From Lachnoclostridium sp. UBA5725 (lineage in GTDB: Bacteria; Bacillota; Clostridia; Lachnospirales; Lachnospiraceae): a stretch of DNA of 64,000 bases. Of this stretch, positions 53,544 through 63,053 are shown in pieces; position 1 is the stretch's first letter; each line of letters opens with the position of its first letter. The notes below the pieces were generated by a model. That model was not told where the DNA came from. It did no database searches and was given only the letters and a program-made list of their open reading frames with translations. The position numbers and the translations under genes were made by a program. The DNA lies in NCBI GenBank assembly GCA_002419585.1, contig DIGJ01000009.1, positions 1 to 64,000 on the forward strand, written 5' to 3'.

Positions 53544-53719
53544 GAAAACTCCCATTTTAATTCATTTATAATTAATATATGAAGGAAAAAGATAAATGAC
53601 ACTTTATTTATGGGTTTTCCTTTGTTACAATAAGTAGATAGGGAAGTGTGAAGCCAATGGCTTTTGCACTCCTTGATTCTATGTTTACGTGGAAAAATGA
53701 TGGGAGCAAGTGAAATAAA

Positions 53720-56239
53720 ATGCTAAAACATGTTTATAAAGCAATCATATTATTGACGATTTTTATAGCAGCTCTATTTTTTATGAGCAAAAATATAAAA
53801 GAAGAAGAAATTACTTTAGAAAAGACCGTTAAAATGGCAGACGCAACATTTCCGCTGATGAATGTCTTGGTGGATGGATATACCCTGAATCGTCTGCATG
53901 GTTACAGTAGCAACATCGACGCCAATGTAATTCGTGAAGCAGTGACACCGGTAAAACAAGATAAAGAAGTAAATATTGAATTCGTGGAAAATGAAACAGT
54001 AATTAAAAAGATAAAATATGAGGTTCGTACATTAAAAGAAAATGAATTGCTCGATTCTGGTACAATCAGTGCATTAGATGTAATCAATGGTGGAAAATCT
54101 GCTAAAATAAAATTAGAAGCTATGCTAGAAACAAGCACGGAATATGCAATGAAAATAACTGCCACCACGGATGAAAGCAGAAAAATAAATTTTTATACCA
54201 GAATTAAATATTATGAAACCGATGATTTTTTCAGTGAGAAATTAGACTTTGTTACCTCGTTTCATAAAAAGAGCTTAGACAAAGAAAAGGCCAAGGATCT
54301 TACGATGTATTTAGAGACAGATGGTTCCATTGATAATTCTAATTATGCAAACGTAACCATCCATTCTAATTTTGATATGCTTTCCTGGGGAAACTTAAAA
54401 CCCAAAGTACTGACAGAAGTAGTTCCTTCTATAAAAGAGTTTAATGTCGAAACGGCGTCTATCCAATTACAGTATTTTGTAAAATTAAAGAATGATTCCG
54501 GAACAGAAATATATAATGTTAAGGAATTTTATCGAATTCGATATACAGCGGACCGAATATACCTGCTTAATTATGAACGGACCATGGAATCTTTATTTGA
54601 TATTGGTCTGACAAGTCTGGCAAAAAGTGAATTTAAAATTGGTGTTACCAATGAGCAGGATATGCAAATTGTGACAAGTGCAGAAAACGGCAAGGTATCC
54701 TTTGTACGCAATGGCGAATTATGGTACTACAATATTCCTGAAAATAAAGCAATACGAGTATTTTCTTTCCGAAACGATAAAGAAGATTATATTCGGGACG
54801 ATTATGATCAGCATGACATTCAAATATTAAGTATGGATGATGGCGGAAATATGGACTTTGTGGTATATGGATATATGAACCGTGGTGATTATGAAGGAAA
54901 GGTTGCACTGGTTTTATATCATTATAGTTCCGATACGAATCGTATCAAAGAACTGGTATATATACCACTAGAGACAACATACCAGATGCTGAAAGAAGAT
55001 ATTAGTGATTTTAGTTATGTCAACCATAAGGGAATTTTTTACTTTACCATAAATGATTGTGTATATTCATATAATATATCAGCTAAGAAATTAAAACCAA
55101 TTATAAGTTCAGTTGATAATAATAATTTCTCGGTTATGAAAGGGAGCAACGGTATTGCTTGGGTGGATGAAGAGGATACTTCCAAACTTCATATTATGAA
55201 TTTGGAAACAGAAGCACAAAAGGAGATATCGGCACCAAGCGGTGAAATTGTTCGAATCTTTGGTAGTATTGAATCGAGTGTTATTTTTGGTTATGTGAAG
55301 AAGTCTGATATTAAAGAAACTGCAGATGGTAAGGTTTATATACCAGCATATAGTATTGCGATATCGGATGTCGAAGGAAATATCGAAAAAAACTATCGAC
55401 AGAAAAATGCTTATATCGTAGATTCGCAAATGAATGGAAATGTTGTTAAGTTATATCGAGTAAAAAAGGTAAATGGAGGTTACAAATCTATTTCGGATGA
55501 CAGTATCTTGACACAAGGGGAATCACAGACACCAATCATTGGATTAGAAACCAGAATTACCGATTTAATGCTTACTGAAAAATACTTATCTATGCCAGTT
55601 GGATTTGCAATGGATAAGAAGCCAAAAATGATTACAACATTAAATGCAATCCTATCAGAAGATACAACGCTTCATTTACGTGGAGTGGAGTCTAATGTTG
55701 AAAAATATTATGTATATGCTGCAGGTGGAATAGAAAAGGAATTCTCAAATGCAGCCGATGCAATTATACTTGCCGATCAAAGAATGGGAGCTGTAGTCAA
55801 CAAAGATAACCGCCTTGTCTTTGAACGAAGTGGAAAATTCAATCGAAAGACAATTGGGCAACTGAATGAAACCAGGACGGGAAATGGAGTTGATAGCATA
55901 GGAGCTTGCCTTTATATGGTGTTACAACATAATCAGGTTGCAGCCAATGCAAAGAAATTATCAAGTGACAATCAATCAATTTATGACGTTTTGACGAAAT
56001 CGCTCGATAGTCCAATCAATTTAACCGGGTGCAACTTAGATGAGGTGCTCTATATGGTGAGTAATGGAAATCTTGTGATTGCAATGAAAAATGATAACAG
56101 TGCTGTCATAATTACCGGTTATGATGAGTTCAATGTTACTTACTTCGATCCAGCAGTGGGTAGTGTAAAAATGGGGTTAGCAAAAGCAAGTAGTATGTTT
56201 GAAAACGCTGGAAATATATTCATTAGCTATATTAACTAA
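53720..56239 (+). CDS. Large membrane-anchored protein with a degenerate C39-like C-terminus
   Basis: 839 residues with one N-terminal membrane anchor (about 7-24) and the rest presumably outside. The middle (about 330-640) has repeated beta-rich segments suggesting a propeller-like fold. The last 150 or so residues look like a papain-like C39/C39_2 peptidase: Cys730 in SIGAC and the GYDEFNVTYFDP strand. The catalytic His expected at the start of this strand is Ser794 (SAVIITGYD). It may be a binding rather than cleaving module. No family is recognised for the rest. Confidence 0.75.
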   Translation: MLKHVYKAIILLTIFIAALFFMSKNIKEEEITLEKTVKMADATFPLMNVLVDGYTLNRLHGYSSNIDANVIREAVTPVKQDKEVNIEFVENETVIKKIKYEVRTLKENELLDSGTISALDVINGGKSAKIKLEAMLETSTEYAMKITATTDESRKINFYTRIKYYETDDFFSEKLDFVTSFHKKSLDKEKAKDLTMYLETDGSIDNSNYANVTIHSNFDMLSWGNLKPKVLTEVVPSIKEFNVETASIQLQYFVKLKNDSGTEIYNVKEFYRIRYTADRIYLLNYERTMESLFDIGLTSLAKSEFKIGVTNEQDMQIVTSAENGKVSFVRNGELWYYNIPENKAIRVFSFRNDKEDYIRDDYDQHDIQILSMDDGGNMDFVVYGYMNRGDYEGKVALVLYHYSSDTNRIKELVYIPLETTYQMLKEDISDFSYVNHKGIFYFTINDCVYSYNISAKKLKPIISSVDNNNFSVMKGSNGIAWVDEEDTSKLHIMNLETEAQKEISAPSGEIVRIFGSIESSVIFGYVKKSDIKETADGKVYIPAYSIAISDVEGNIEKNYRQKNAYIVDSQMNGNVVKLYRVKKVNGGYKSISDDSILTQGESQTPIIGLETRITDLMLTEKYLSMPVGFAMDKKPKMITTLNAILSEDTTLHLRGVESNVEKYYVYAAGGIEKEFSNAADAIILADQRMGAVVNKDNRLVFERSGKFNRKTIGQLNETRTGNGVDSIGACLYMVLQHNQVAANAKKLSSDNQSIYDVLTKSLDSPINLTGCNLDEVLYMVSNGNLVIAMKNDNSAVIITGYDEFNVTYFDPAVGSVKMGLAKASSMFENAGNIFISYIN

Positions 56240-56320
56240 TCGATATTACTTTTTGCCATGTATTTACAAAAAAAAACTTTACCATTGATGAATAATGCAC
56301 TAAAAATAGGACATGAGGTA

Positions 56321-56349
56321 TTGTTTTTTCCTACACTTTGTGCTATTAT
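56321..56349 (+). promoter_or_regulatory. Promoter of the BMP transporter operon
   Basis: TTGTTT (56321-56326), 17 bp, TATTAT (56344-56349). A 17-base palindrome (CCTATTCA-G-TGAATAGG, 56361-56377) covers the first transcribed bases; possible operator or leader hairpin. Confidence 0.65.
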
Positions 56350-56407
56350 CATAAATACTTCCTATTCAGTGAATAGGTGAAAGCAAATTAAAGGAGGAAA
56401 TTTAGTT

Positions 56408-57514
56408 ATGAAAAAAAGAGTTTTAGCACTCGCAATGGCTGCCGTATTGGCAATGTCATCATTAGTAGCATGTGGTTCTAAAGAAAAAGCTGAGGAACCA
56501 ACAGGGGCAGCTACTACAGAAGAAACCGCAGCACCAGCAGAAGAAGCACCAGCAGAAGATACAACTGCTGTAGACCCATCTACAATCAAAATCGGTATGG
56601 TTACCGACGTTGGTGGTGTAAATGATGGTTCTTTCAACCAGTCTTCATGGGAAGGTCTTCAAAGAGCACAGGTTGAATTAGGAATCGAAGCAAAATACTT
56701 AGAGTCAAAAACAGACGCTGACTACACTCCAAACATCGAAACACTTATTGATGATGAATGTGATTTAGTTATCTGTGTTGGTTACATGTTAGCAGATGCT
56801 ACAAAAGCTGCTGCTGAAGCTTATCCAGAACAGAAATTTGCTATCATTGATGATGCTTCTATCGATTTACCAAACGTAACAAACTTAATGTTTGCTCAGG
56901 AACAAGCTTCTTACTTAGTAGGTCTTGTTGCTGGTATGACAACAGAAACTAAAACAGTAGGTTTTGTACTTGGTATGGCAAGTGAAACCATGAATAAATT
57001 TGGTTATGGATATCTTGCAGGTGTTCTTGATGCAAATAAAGACGCTAAAATCCTTCAATACAATGCAAACAACTTCGGTGATACAGCTGGTGGTAAATCC
57101 GCTGCTACATCAATGATCACAAACGGCGCTGACGTTATTTTCCATGCTGCTGGTGGTACAGGTATTGGTGTTATCGAAGGATGTAAAGAAAACGGAATCA
57201 AAGCAATTGGTGTTGACAGTGACCAGAGCGTATTAGCTCCTGAAACAGTTATCACATCTGCTATGAAGAGAGTTGACAATGCTTGCTATGATATGGCTAA
57301 GGCAATGATCGATGGTACAGTTGTAGCTGGTATTAAAACATATGATTTATCAATTGGTGGTGTTGATATTGCTCCAACAACAGATCTTTTATCAGAAGAA
57401 GTACTTACAGCAGTTAATGATGCAAAAGAAAAAATCATTGCTGGTGAAGTTACAGTTCCTGCAACACAAGCAGATTTTGAAGCTAAATATGGCGATGTAT
57501 ACGAATTAGACTAA
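56408..57514 (+). CDS. BMP-family nucleoside-binding lipoprotein
   Basis: 368 residues. Lipobox near MSSLVAC (Cys22), an Ala/Glu/Pro/Thr-rich linker, then a BMP/PnrA-like binding domain (IGMVTDVGGVNDGSFNQSSWEG, the typical opening). Binds purine or related nucleosides outside the membrane and feeds the ATPase/permeases that follow. A strong hairpin after it may reduce expression of the next genes relative to the binding protein. Confidence 0.93.
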   Translation: MKKRVLALAMAAVLAMSSLVACGSKEKAEEPTGAATTEETAAPAEEAPAEDTTAVDPSTIKIGMVTDVGGVNDGSFNQSSWEGLQRAQVELGIEAKYLESKTDADYTPNIETLIDDECDLVICVGYMLADATKAAAEAYPEQKFAIIDDASIDLPNVTNLMFAQEQASYLVGLVAGMTTETKTVGFVLGMASETMNKFGYGYLAGVLDANKDAKILQYNANNFGDTAGGKSAATSMITNGADVIFHAAGGTGIGVIEGCKENGIKAIGVDSDQSVLAPETVITSAMKRVDNACYDMAKAMIDGTVVAGIKTYDLSIGGVDIAPTTDLLSEEVLTAVNDAKEKIIAGEVTVPATQADFEAKYGDVYELD

Positions 57515-57551
57515 TATTTAGGCGAACAAATCTAGTAGTATAAAAGTAGGT

Positions 57552-57605
57552 GAGGATGCTTCGAAAACTAAGAAATAAGATGGATTCGAAGCATCCTCGT
57601 ATTTT
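57552..57605 (+). terminator. Attenuator between binding protein and transporter genes
   Basis: A 14-bp perfect stem (57552-57565 with 57585-57598) and a T-rich tail in the 230-bp gap. Confidence 0.7.
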
Positions 57606-57743
57606 TGAGTGGTTTTTCTTGTGTTGGAGCTTCCAACATTAGAAAAATTACTTAATAAATAGAGGATGAGCTAAGGTCGTGTCTAGAATCCTATGGATTT
57701 GCAGATATAATAATTATTTAATATAACAAAAGGAGGAGAACCT

Positions 57744-59291
57744 TTGGAAAAGCAGAGAAATGTCGACATGGATACAGTTGTAATACAGATGAAAGACATT
57801 GTAAAGAAATTTGGTAACTTTGTTGCCAACGACGGTGTTAATTTAACCGTACATAAAGGCGAGGTACATGCCATTTTAGGTGAAAATGGTGCGGGGAAAA
57901 GTACATTAATGAACGTATTATACGGTTTATATCGTCCAACTTCTGGAGATATCTTGGTAGGGGGAGAAAAGGTAGAGATTGATTCTCCTAAAAAAGCGAT
58001 TGAGCTTGGGATTGGTATGGTTCATCAGCATTTCATGTTGGTACAGCCATTTACAGTTACCGAAAATATTATTCTTGGTATGGAAACAACAAAAGGCCTT
58101 ACGGTAGACCTTAAGAAAGCTCGCGAAGATGTAACTGCAATTTCCGAACGTTATAACTTACAGGTAGATGTAGATGCTAAAGTGGAAGATATTTCTGTAG
58201 GAATGCAACAACGTGTCGAAATCCTGAAAGTTCTTTATCGTGGAGCGGATATACTTATCTTAGATGAGCCTACTGCATCTTTGACACCTCAAGAGATTGA
58301 AGAGTTGATTGAGATTATTGGTAATCTTACAGCAGATGGAAAATCAGTTATTTTGATTACTCATAAATTAAAAGAAATTAAAGCTTCAGCAGATTATTGC
58401 ACCATTATTCGTAGGGGAAAATACATTAATACAGTTGATGTCAACGATGTGGATGAAAATGAATTAGCGTCCATGATGGTTGGTAGAACGGTTGAATTTG
58501 TTGTAGATAAAAAAGAACTTACTCCTGGTGAAGATGTTTTAGTTGTTAAGGATCTTCACGGAAAAGATTATCGTGGAATAGAAATCTTAAAAGGCTTCAA
58601 CATTAATGTTAGAAAAGGCGAAATTGTTGGTATTGCTGGTATTGATGGTAATGGACAATCTGAGCTTATCGAAATGTTAACAGGCCTTAAAAAGGCAGAT
58701 TCTGGACAGGTTACAATTAATGGAGAGGATATTTTCAATGCATCTCCTAGAACGGTATTCCAAAAAGGTGTATCCAGTATACCGGAAGATAGACAAAAAC
58801 ATGGTCTGGTATTAGATTTTAGCGTTGCTGAAAATATGATTCTTCAAAATTTTGGTGAGCCAGAGTTTTCAAAGAACGGTGTATTGAAGAAAGGCGCAAT
58901 TTCCGAATTTACAAAGAAATTAATTGAGAAGTTTGATATTCGTCCAAACGATTGTGAGAACCAATTAGCAGGAAGACTTTCCGGTGGTAACCAGCAGAAA
59001 GTTATTATAGCCCGAGAGGTTACCAATGATAAGGATTTATTAATTGCGGTAAACCCTACTCGTGGTCTTGACGTTGGTGCGATTGAATTTGTACACAAAT
59101 ACATTGTTGATCAAAGAAATAAAAACAAAGCGGTACTTTTAGTATCCTTTGAATTAGATGAAATTATGAGTTTATCTGACCGGATTGACGTTATTTATGA
59201 TGGAAAAATCGTTGGTGAAGTTGCCCAAGGTGAAGCAGATGAAAATACGTTAGGATTATTAATGGCAGGCGGAGGTGTGCAGCATGAATAA
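57744..59291 (+). CDS. Nucleoside ABC transporter ATP-binding protein (NupA/YufO-like)
   Basis: 515 residues with two ABC domains: Walker A GENGAGKSTLM and a second, GIDGNGQSEL, in which the P-loop lysine is missing. LSGGNQQKV is the second signature. The start is TTG, seven bases after AGGAGGAG; ATG 57768 is the alternative. Overlaps the first permease by eight bases. Confidence 0.93.
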   Translation: MEKQRNVDMDTVVIQMKDIVKKFGNFVANDGVNLTVHKGEVHAILGENGAGKSTLMNVLYGLYRPTSGDILVGGEKVEIDSPKKAIELGIGMVHQHFMLVQPFTVTENIILGMETTKGLTVDLKKAREDVTAISERYNLQVDVDAKVEDISVGMQQRVEILKVLYRGADILILDEPTASLTPQEIEELIEIIGNLTADGKSVILITHKLKEIKASADYCTIIRRGKYINTVDVNDVDENELASMMVGRTVEFVVDKKELTPGEDVLVVKDLHGKDYRGIEILKGFNINVRKGEIVGIAGIDGNGQSELIEMLTGLKKADSGQVTINGEDIFNASPRTVFQKGVSSIPEDRQKHGLVLDFSVAENMILQNFGEPEFSKNGVLKKGAISEFTKKLIEKFDIRPNDCENQLAGRLSGGNQQKVIIAREVTNDKDLLIAVNPTRGLDVGAIEFVHKYIVDQRNKNKAVLLVSFELDEIMSLSDRIDVIYDGKIVGEVAQGEADENTLGLLMAGGGVQHE

Positions 59292-60351
59292 GAAGAAATC
59301 TCTAAAAGACTATGATATAGTGTTTACACTTATCGCGATATTAATCGGATTTGCAGTTGGTGCAATCATGTTAGTAATCGCAAAGATTAGCCCAATAGAT
59401 GCATATAAAACTCTGTTTGATGGCGTTTTTAGTAAACCTAAATTCATGATTTGGTCTATCGTATATGCAACTCCGTTAATTTTTACCGGATTGTCAGTTG
59501 GTTTCTCATTCCGTACGGGTGTATTTAACATCGGTGCAGAAGGTCAGTTTGTTGTTGGAACGTTAGCAGCATGTGCAGTAGGTATTTTAGTTGATCTTCC
59601 AAGTCCACTACATATTCTTTTATGCTTTGTAGCTGCTATGGTAGCTGGAGCGATCTGGGGAATCATTGTTGCTTATTTAAAAGTAAAATTTGGAATCAAT
59701 GAAGTACTTTCTATGATTATGTTTAACTGGCTTGCTTTTTACTTATCAAACTACGTTATGAATTTCGCAGTCCTACACAAAGAAGGTGGCGGAGAGGCTA
59801 CAAAGGATATTTTAGATTCTGCTAAAATTACGATGCCATTTTTAGATGCTAAAACATTTGGCCCAAATGCAAACTGGGGTATACTTGTAGCAATCGCGGT
59901 GGCAATACTTATTTATTTTATCATCAACAAAACTACACTTGGATACCAGTTACGTGCGGTAGGATTTAATAGAACTGCTGCGGAGTATGGTGGAATCAGT
60001 GTAAATCGCGCGGTTATGACAGCTATGGCTATTTCTGGTGGACTTGCAGGGCTTGGTGGTGCTATGCAGCTTATGGGTATGTCCATGAGAATCAGCCAGT
60101 ACTCTTCACAGGAAGGTTTTGGATTTGATGGTATTACCGTTGCACTGATTGGTGCATCCAATCCAATCGGCTGCATCTTTGCTGGTCTGTTTTATGGAGC
60201 TATGAAATATGGCGGATCTAAGTTAAACTTGGTTGGAGCGCCTTCTGAAATTATAAAAATCATCATGGGTTGTATCGTATTCTTTATCGCTATTTCCCAT
60301 GTATTCAAAGCACTTTTCAGTAAAAAGAGTTTAAAAAAGGAGGTTAAATAA
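59284..60351 (+). CDS. Nucleoside ABC transporter permease (NupP-like)
   Basis: 355 residues with about eight to ten transmembrane helices; RTGVFNIGAEGQFVVG is the family motif. ATG 59284 is preceded by CGGAGGTG inside the ATPase gene. It lies two bases before the second permease. Confidence 0.92.
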   Translation: MNKKKSLKDYDIVFTLIAILIGFAVGAIMLVIAKISPIDAYKTLFDGVFSKPKFMIWSIVYATPLIFTGLSVGFSFRTGVFNIGAEGQFVVGTLAACAVGILVDLPSPLHILLCFVAAMVAGAIWGIIVAYLKVKFGINEVLSMIMFNWLAFYLSNYVMNFAVLHKEGGGEATKDILDSAKITMPFLDAKTFGPNANWGILVAIAVAILIYFIINKTTLGYQLRAVGFNRTAAEYGGISVNRAVMTAMAISGGLAGLGGAMQLMGMSMRISQYSSQEGFGFDGITVALIGASNPIGCIFAGLFYGAMKYGGSKLNLVGAPSEIIKIIMGCIVFFIAISHVFKALFSKKSLKKEVK

Positions 60352-60353
60352 AC

Positions 60354-61286
60354 ATGGATGCATTTATCAGTAATTTAGGCTTAATTATTAATGCAACTTT
60401 AATTGCAACACCTCCGCTTTTATTTGCGGCATTGGGTTCATGTTTTTCAGAACGTAGTGGTGTAGTTAACATTGGTATTGAAGGTATGATGACCATCGGT
60501 GCTTTTACAGGAGCCGTTGTTGCATATTATACACATAATGGTTGGTTTGCTTTCCTATGTGGTGGTTTAGCAGGAGCCCTGTTTGGATTGCTTCATGCTG
60601 TTGCATGTGTATCTTTAGCAGCTGACCAGACGATTACCGGTACAGCGATTAACTTCTTAGCACCAGGTATTGCAGTATTCTTGGCTAAAATGTTATTTAA
60701 TTCATCCGATACGCCAGCGATTGATAGTACTTGGAAACTTCCTAAACTTTTTGATGGTGTTTTCAAAGCAGGTACTTTCTGGAAGAATGTACTAAATGTA
60801 TATTCCGTTGCTTATTTAGTATTTTTACTTGTAATTGTAGTATGGTTTGTTTTCTATAAAACAAGATTTGGTATGAGACTTCGTGCCGTTGGTGAACATC
60901 CAACAGCATGCGATACCTTAGGTATTAATGTATTCCGTGTACGTTACATTTGTGTTATTTTATCCGGTTTCTTGGCTGGACTTGGTGGAGCATATGTTAC
61001 ATTAGCAACTGTAAATCAGTTCAAACCGATTGTTATTGTAGGTCAAGGTTTTATTGCGATTGCAGCAGTAATCTTTGGTAAATTCAAACCACAGGGTGCG
61101 ATGTACGCTTGCTTATTATTTGGTTTTTGTAGTGGATTAAAGGTACTTTTAGGTTCAGGAAATATTGTTTCTCCAAACTTAATTTCTATGATTCCTTATG
61201 TTGTTACTGTTGTTGCTCTTATTCTCTTTGTAGGTAAGTCAAGAGTTCCTGCAGCTAATGGTAAACCATATATTAAATCAAAATAA
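60354..61286 (+). CDS. Nucleoside ABC transporter permease (NupQ-like)
   Basis: 310 residues, eight or so membrane helices, motif ERSGVVNIGIEGMMTIGAF. Forms the heteromeric channel with the preceding permease. Confidence 0.92.
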   Translation: MDAFISNLGLIINATLIATPPLLFAALGSCFSERSGVVNIGIEGMMTIGAFTGAVVAYYTHNGWFAFLCGGLAGALFGLLHAVACVSLAADQTITGTAINFLAPGIAVFLAKMLFNSSDTPAIDSTWKLPKLFDGVFKAGTFWKNVLNVYSVAYLVFLLVIVVWFVFYKTRFGMRLRAVGEHPTACDTLGINVFRVRYICVILSGFLAGLGGAYVTLATVNQFKPIVIVGQGFIAIAAVIFGKFKPQGAMYACLLFGFCSGLKVLLGSGNIVSPNLISMIPYVVTVVALILFVGKSRVPAANGKPYIKSK

Positions 61287-61302
61287 CAAATAAACATAAA
61301 AA

Positions 61303-61344
61303 AAAGAAACGATTTTTTGGAAGTCCAGGAAATCGTTTCTTTTT
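61303..61344. terminator. Terminator of the nucleoside operon
   Basis: A 13-bp stem (61303-61315 with 61330-61342) with A-rich entry and T-rich exit, usable in both directions. Confidence 0.8.
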
Positions 61345-61359
61345 ATATGCGTAAATAAA

Positions 61360-61710
61360 TTAATTGTTCTTGCGGCTCTTTCTATGCTGACTCATTTCAC
61401 GGTCCTCTAAAAGCGTTTGCACAATGGTAATACACTTGTCACGGTCATTTTCATTCAGATTCTCATAATAGCGTAAAAAACGAGATTGTGAATTATCATC
61501 ATCCGGCTTTTTAACGACATGTTCAACTAATGAATCAATTGAGACATTGAAATAATCTGCGATCTTAATCAGCACATCAACATTTGGCGAGGACAAATCT
61601 TTCTCATAACTACTAACCATTTGTTGAGTTAATCCTAACAGTTCACCAAGCTTTGCCTGGCTCATTTTTTTCCCTTTTCGAATACGCTCCAGATTTTTAC
61701 CAAATGACAT
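61360..61710 (-). CDS. XRE-family transcriptional regulator
   Basis: 116 residues: helix-turn-helix at 5-60 (MSQAKLGELLGLTQQMVSSYEKD) and a short charged C-terminal region. Promoter TTGTTC-17-TATAAT on the minus strand (61785-61757). No target identified; a partial dyad lies between promoter and start. Confidence 0.88.
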   Translation of the reverse strand: MSFGKNLERIRKGKKMSQAKLGELLGLTQQMVSSYEKDLSSPNVDVLIKIADYFNVSIDSLVEHVVKKPDDDNSQSRFLRYYENLNENDRDKCITIVQTLLEDREMSQHRKSRKNN

Positions 61711-61756
61711 TTCAGTCCTCCTATCGGATCAATATACAAGTTATATTAGTGGGATT

Positions 61757-61785
61757 ATTATATCATAGAATGGATAAATGAACAA
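61757..61785 (-). promoter_or_regulatory. Promoter of the XRE gene
   Basis: On the minus strand: TTGTTC (61785-61780), 17 bp, TATAAT (61762-61757). Confidence 0.7.
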
Positions 61786-61818
61786 TAAGAAAAATAACAT
61801 AAGAATAGTTGCCAAGCA

Positions 61819-61847
61819 TTGTAAAAAGGATAAATTTTGTGTAAAAT
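61819..61847 (+). promoter_or_regulatory. Promoter of glf
   Basis: TTGTAA (61819-61824), 17 bp, TAAAAT (61842-61847). Confidence 0.65.
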
Positions 61848-61892
61848 ATTACTTAATGAGAGTTTAATACATGACAAAGATAGGAGTCTACA

Positions 61893-63029
61893 ATGTTTGA
61901 TAGTATTATAATCGGCTGCGGTTTTGCAGGGGCAGTTCTAGGCAGGGAATTAGCAGATAAAGGGAAAAAAGTATTGATTTTAGAACAAAGAAATCATATC
62001 GGGGGAAATGCGTATGATTTGCTTGATGAACATGGAATACGAATACATCAATATGGGCCACATATATTTCATACGAATTTAACTAACGTATACGAATACT
62101 TATCTCGTTTTACAGATTGGTATGAGTATTCACATGAAGTTGTGGGCAACATATATGGTGAACTATTACCGATTCCATTTAATTTGAACACACTTTTTTG
62201 TGTCTATGATAAGGAAAAAGCGACACGTATAAAAGATAAGTTAATAGCAGCCTATGGTGAAAATGTAAAGGTACCAATACTCGAATTAAGACAAAATAAT
62301 GATACGGAGATTCAGGAAGTTGCGGAATATGTATATGAAAACATATTTTTAAAATACACCATGAAGCAATGGGGACAAAAGCCAGAAGAAATTGATCCAT
62401 CGGTTTCTGGTCGTGTGCCGGTTGTATTATCGTATGATAATCGATACTTCCAAGATACTTATCAGGGGCTGCCACTAGAAGGTTATACGAAACTTTTTGA
62501 AACGATGTTAGATCATGAAAATATAAGTGTCCGATTGAACACGCCGGCTAAGGATTTCATTGAGATTAAAGAAGATCATGTTTATTTTGAAGGCAACGTA
62601 TTTGAAGGAGAAGTTATATTTACTGGAGCACTGGATGAGTTCTTCGATTGTAAGTTTGGGCGACTTCCATACCGTTCGTTGATATTTAAGACGGAATACT
62701 ATGAAAATGCTCCATATCAGTCACATGGAGTGGTAAATTACACGGTAACAGAAGATTATACCCGTATTACAGAGTATCCTTACTTAACCGGTCAAAAAGC
62801 GGATGGAACTACTATTATGAAAGAATATCCAATTCCTTATTGTGGTGAAAACGGAGAAATTCCATACTATGCAATTATTAATGCTGAAAATTTAGCTTTG
62901 TATCATAAATATGTATCCTTAGTAAAACAAATTCCAAATTTCCACTTACTCGGAAGATTAGCGGAATATAAATACTATAACATTGATGCCATAGTAAAGA
63001 GAGCTTTAGATATGTCTATGGATATGTAA
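61893..63029 (+). CDS. glf: UDP-galactopyranose mutase
   Basis: 378-residue flavoenzyme interconverting UDP-galactopyranose and UDP-galactofuranose, providing galactofuranose for surface glycans. FAD-binding GCGFAGAVLGREL near the N-terminus, then RNHIGGNAYDL and GPHIFHT, and a C-terminal GRLAEYKYYNIDAIV. It is followed 24 bases later by a glycosyltransferase, suggesting a cell-surface polysaccharide cluster running out of the window. Confidence 0.96.
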   Translation: MFDSIIIGCGFAGAVLGRELADKGKKVLILEQRNHIGGNAYDLLDEHGIRIHQYGPHIFHTNLTNVYEYLSRFTDWYEYSHEVVGNIYGELLPIPFNLNTLFCVYDKEKATRIKDKLIAAYGENVKVPILELRQNNDTEIQEVAEYVYENIFLKYTMKQWGQKPEEIDPSVSGRVPVVLSYDNRYFQDTYQGLPLEGYTKLFETMLDHENISVRLNTPAKDFIEIKEDHVYFEGNVFEGEVIFTGALDEFFDCKFGRLPYRSLIFKTEYYENAPYQSHGVVNYTVTEDYTRITEYPYLTGQKADGTTIMKEYPIPYCGENGEIPYYAIINAENLALYHKYVSLVKQIPNFHLLGRLAEYKYYNIDAIVKRALDMSMDM

Positions 63030-63053
63030 AGCTTTACTTGAGGAGGGAATAAA

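Noticed and set aside
56240..56407. Purine riboswitch before the nucleoside transporter
   Set aside because: The conserved junction and loop sequences of the purine aptamer are not present; only a short palindrome follows the promoter.
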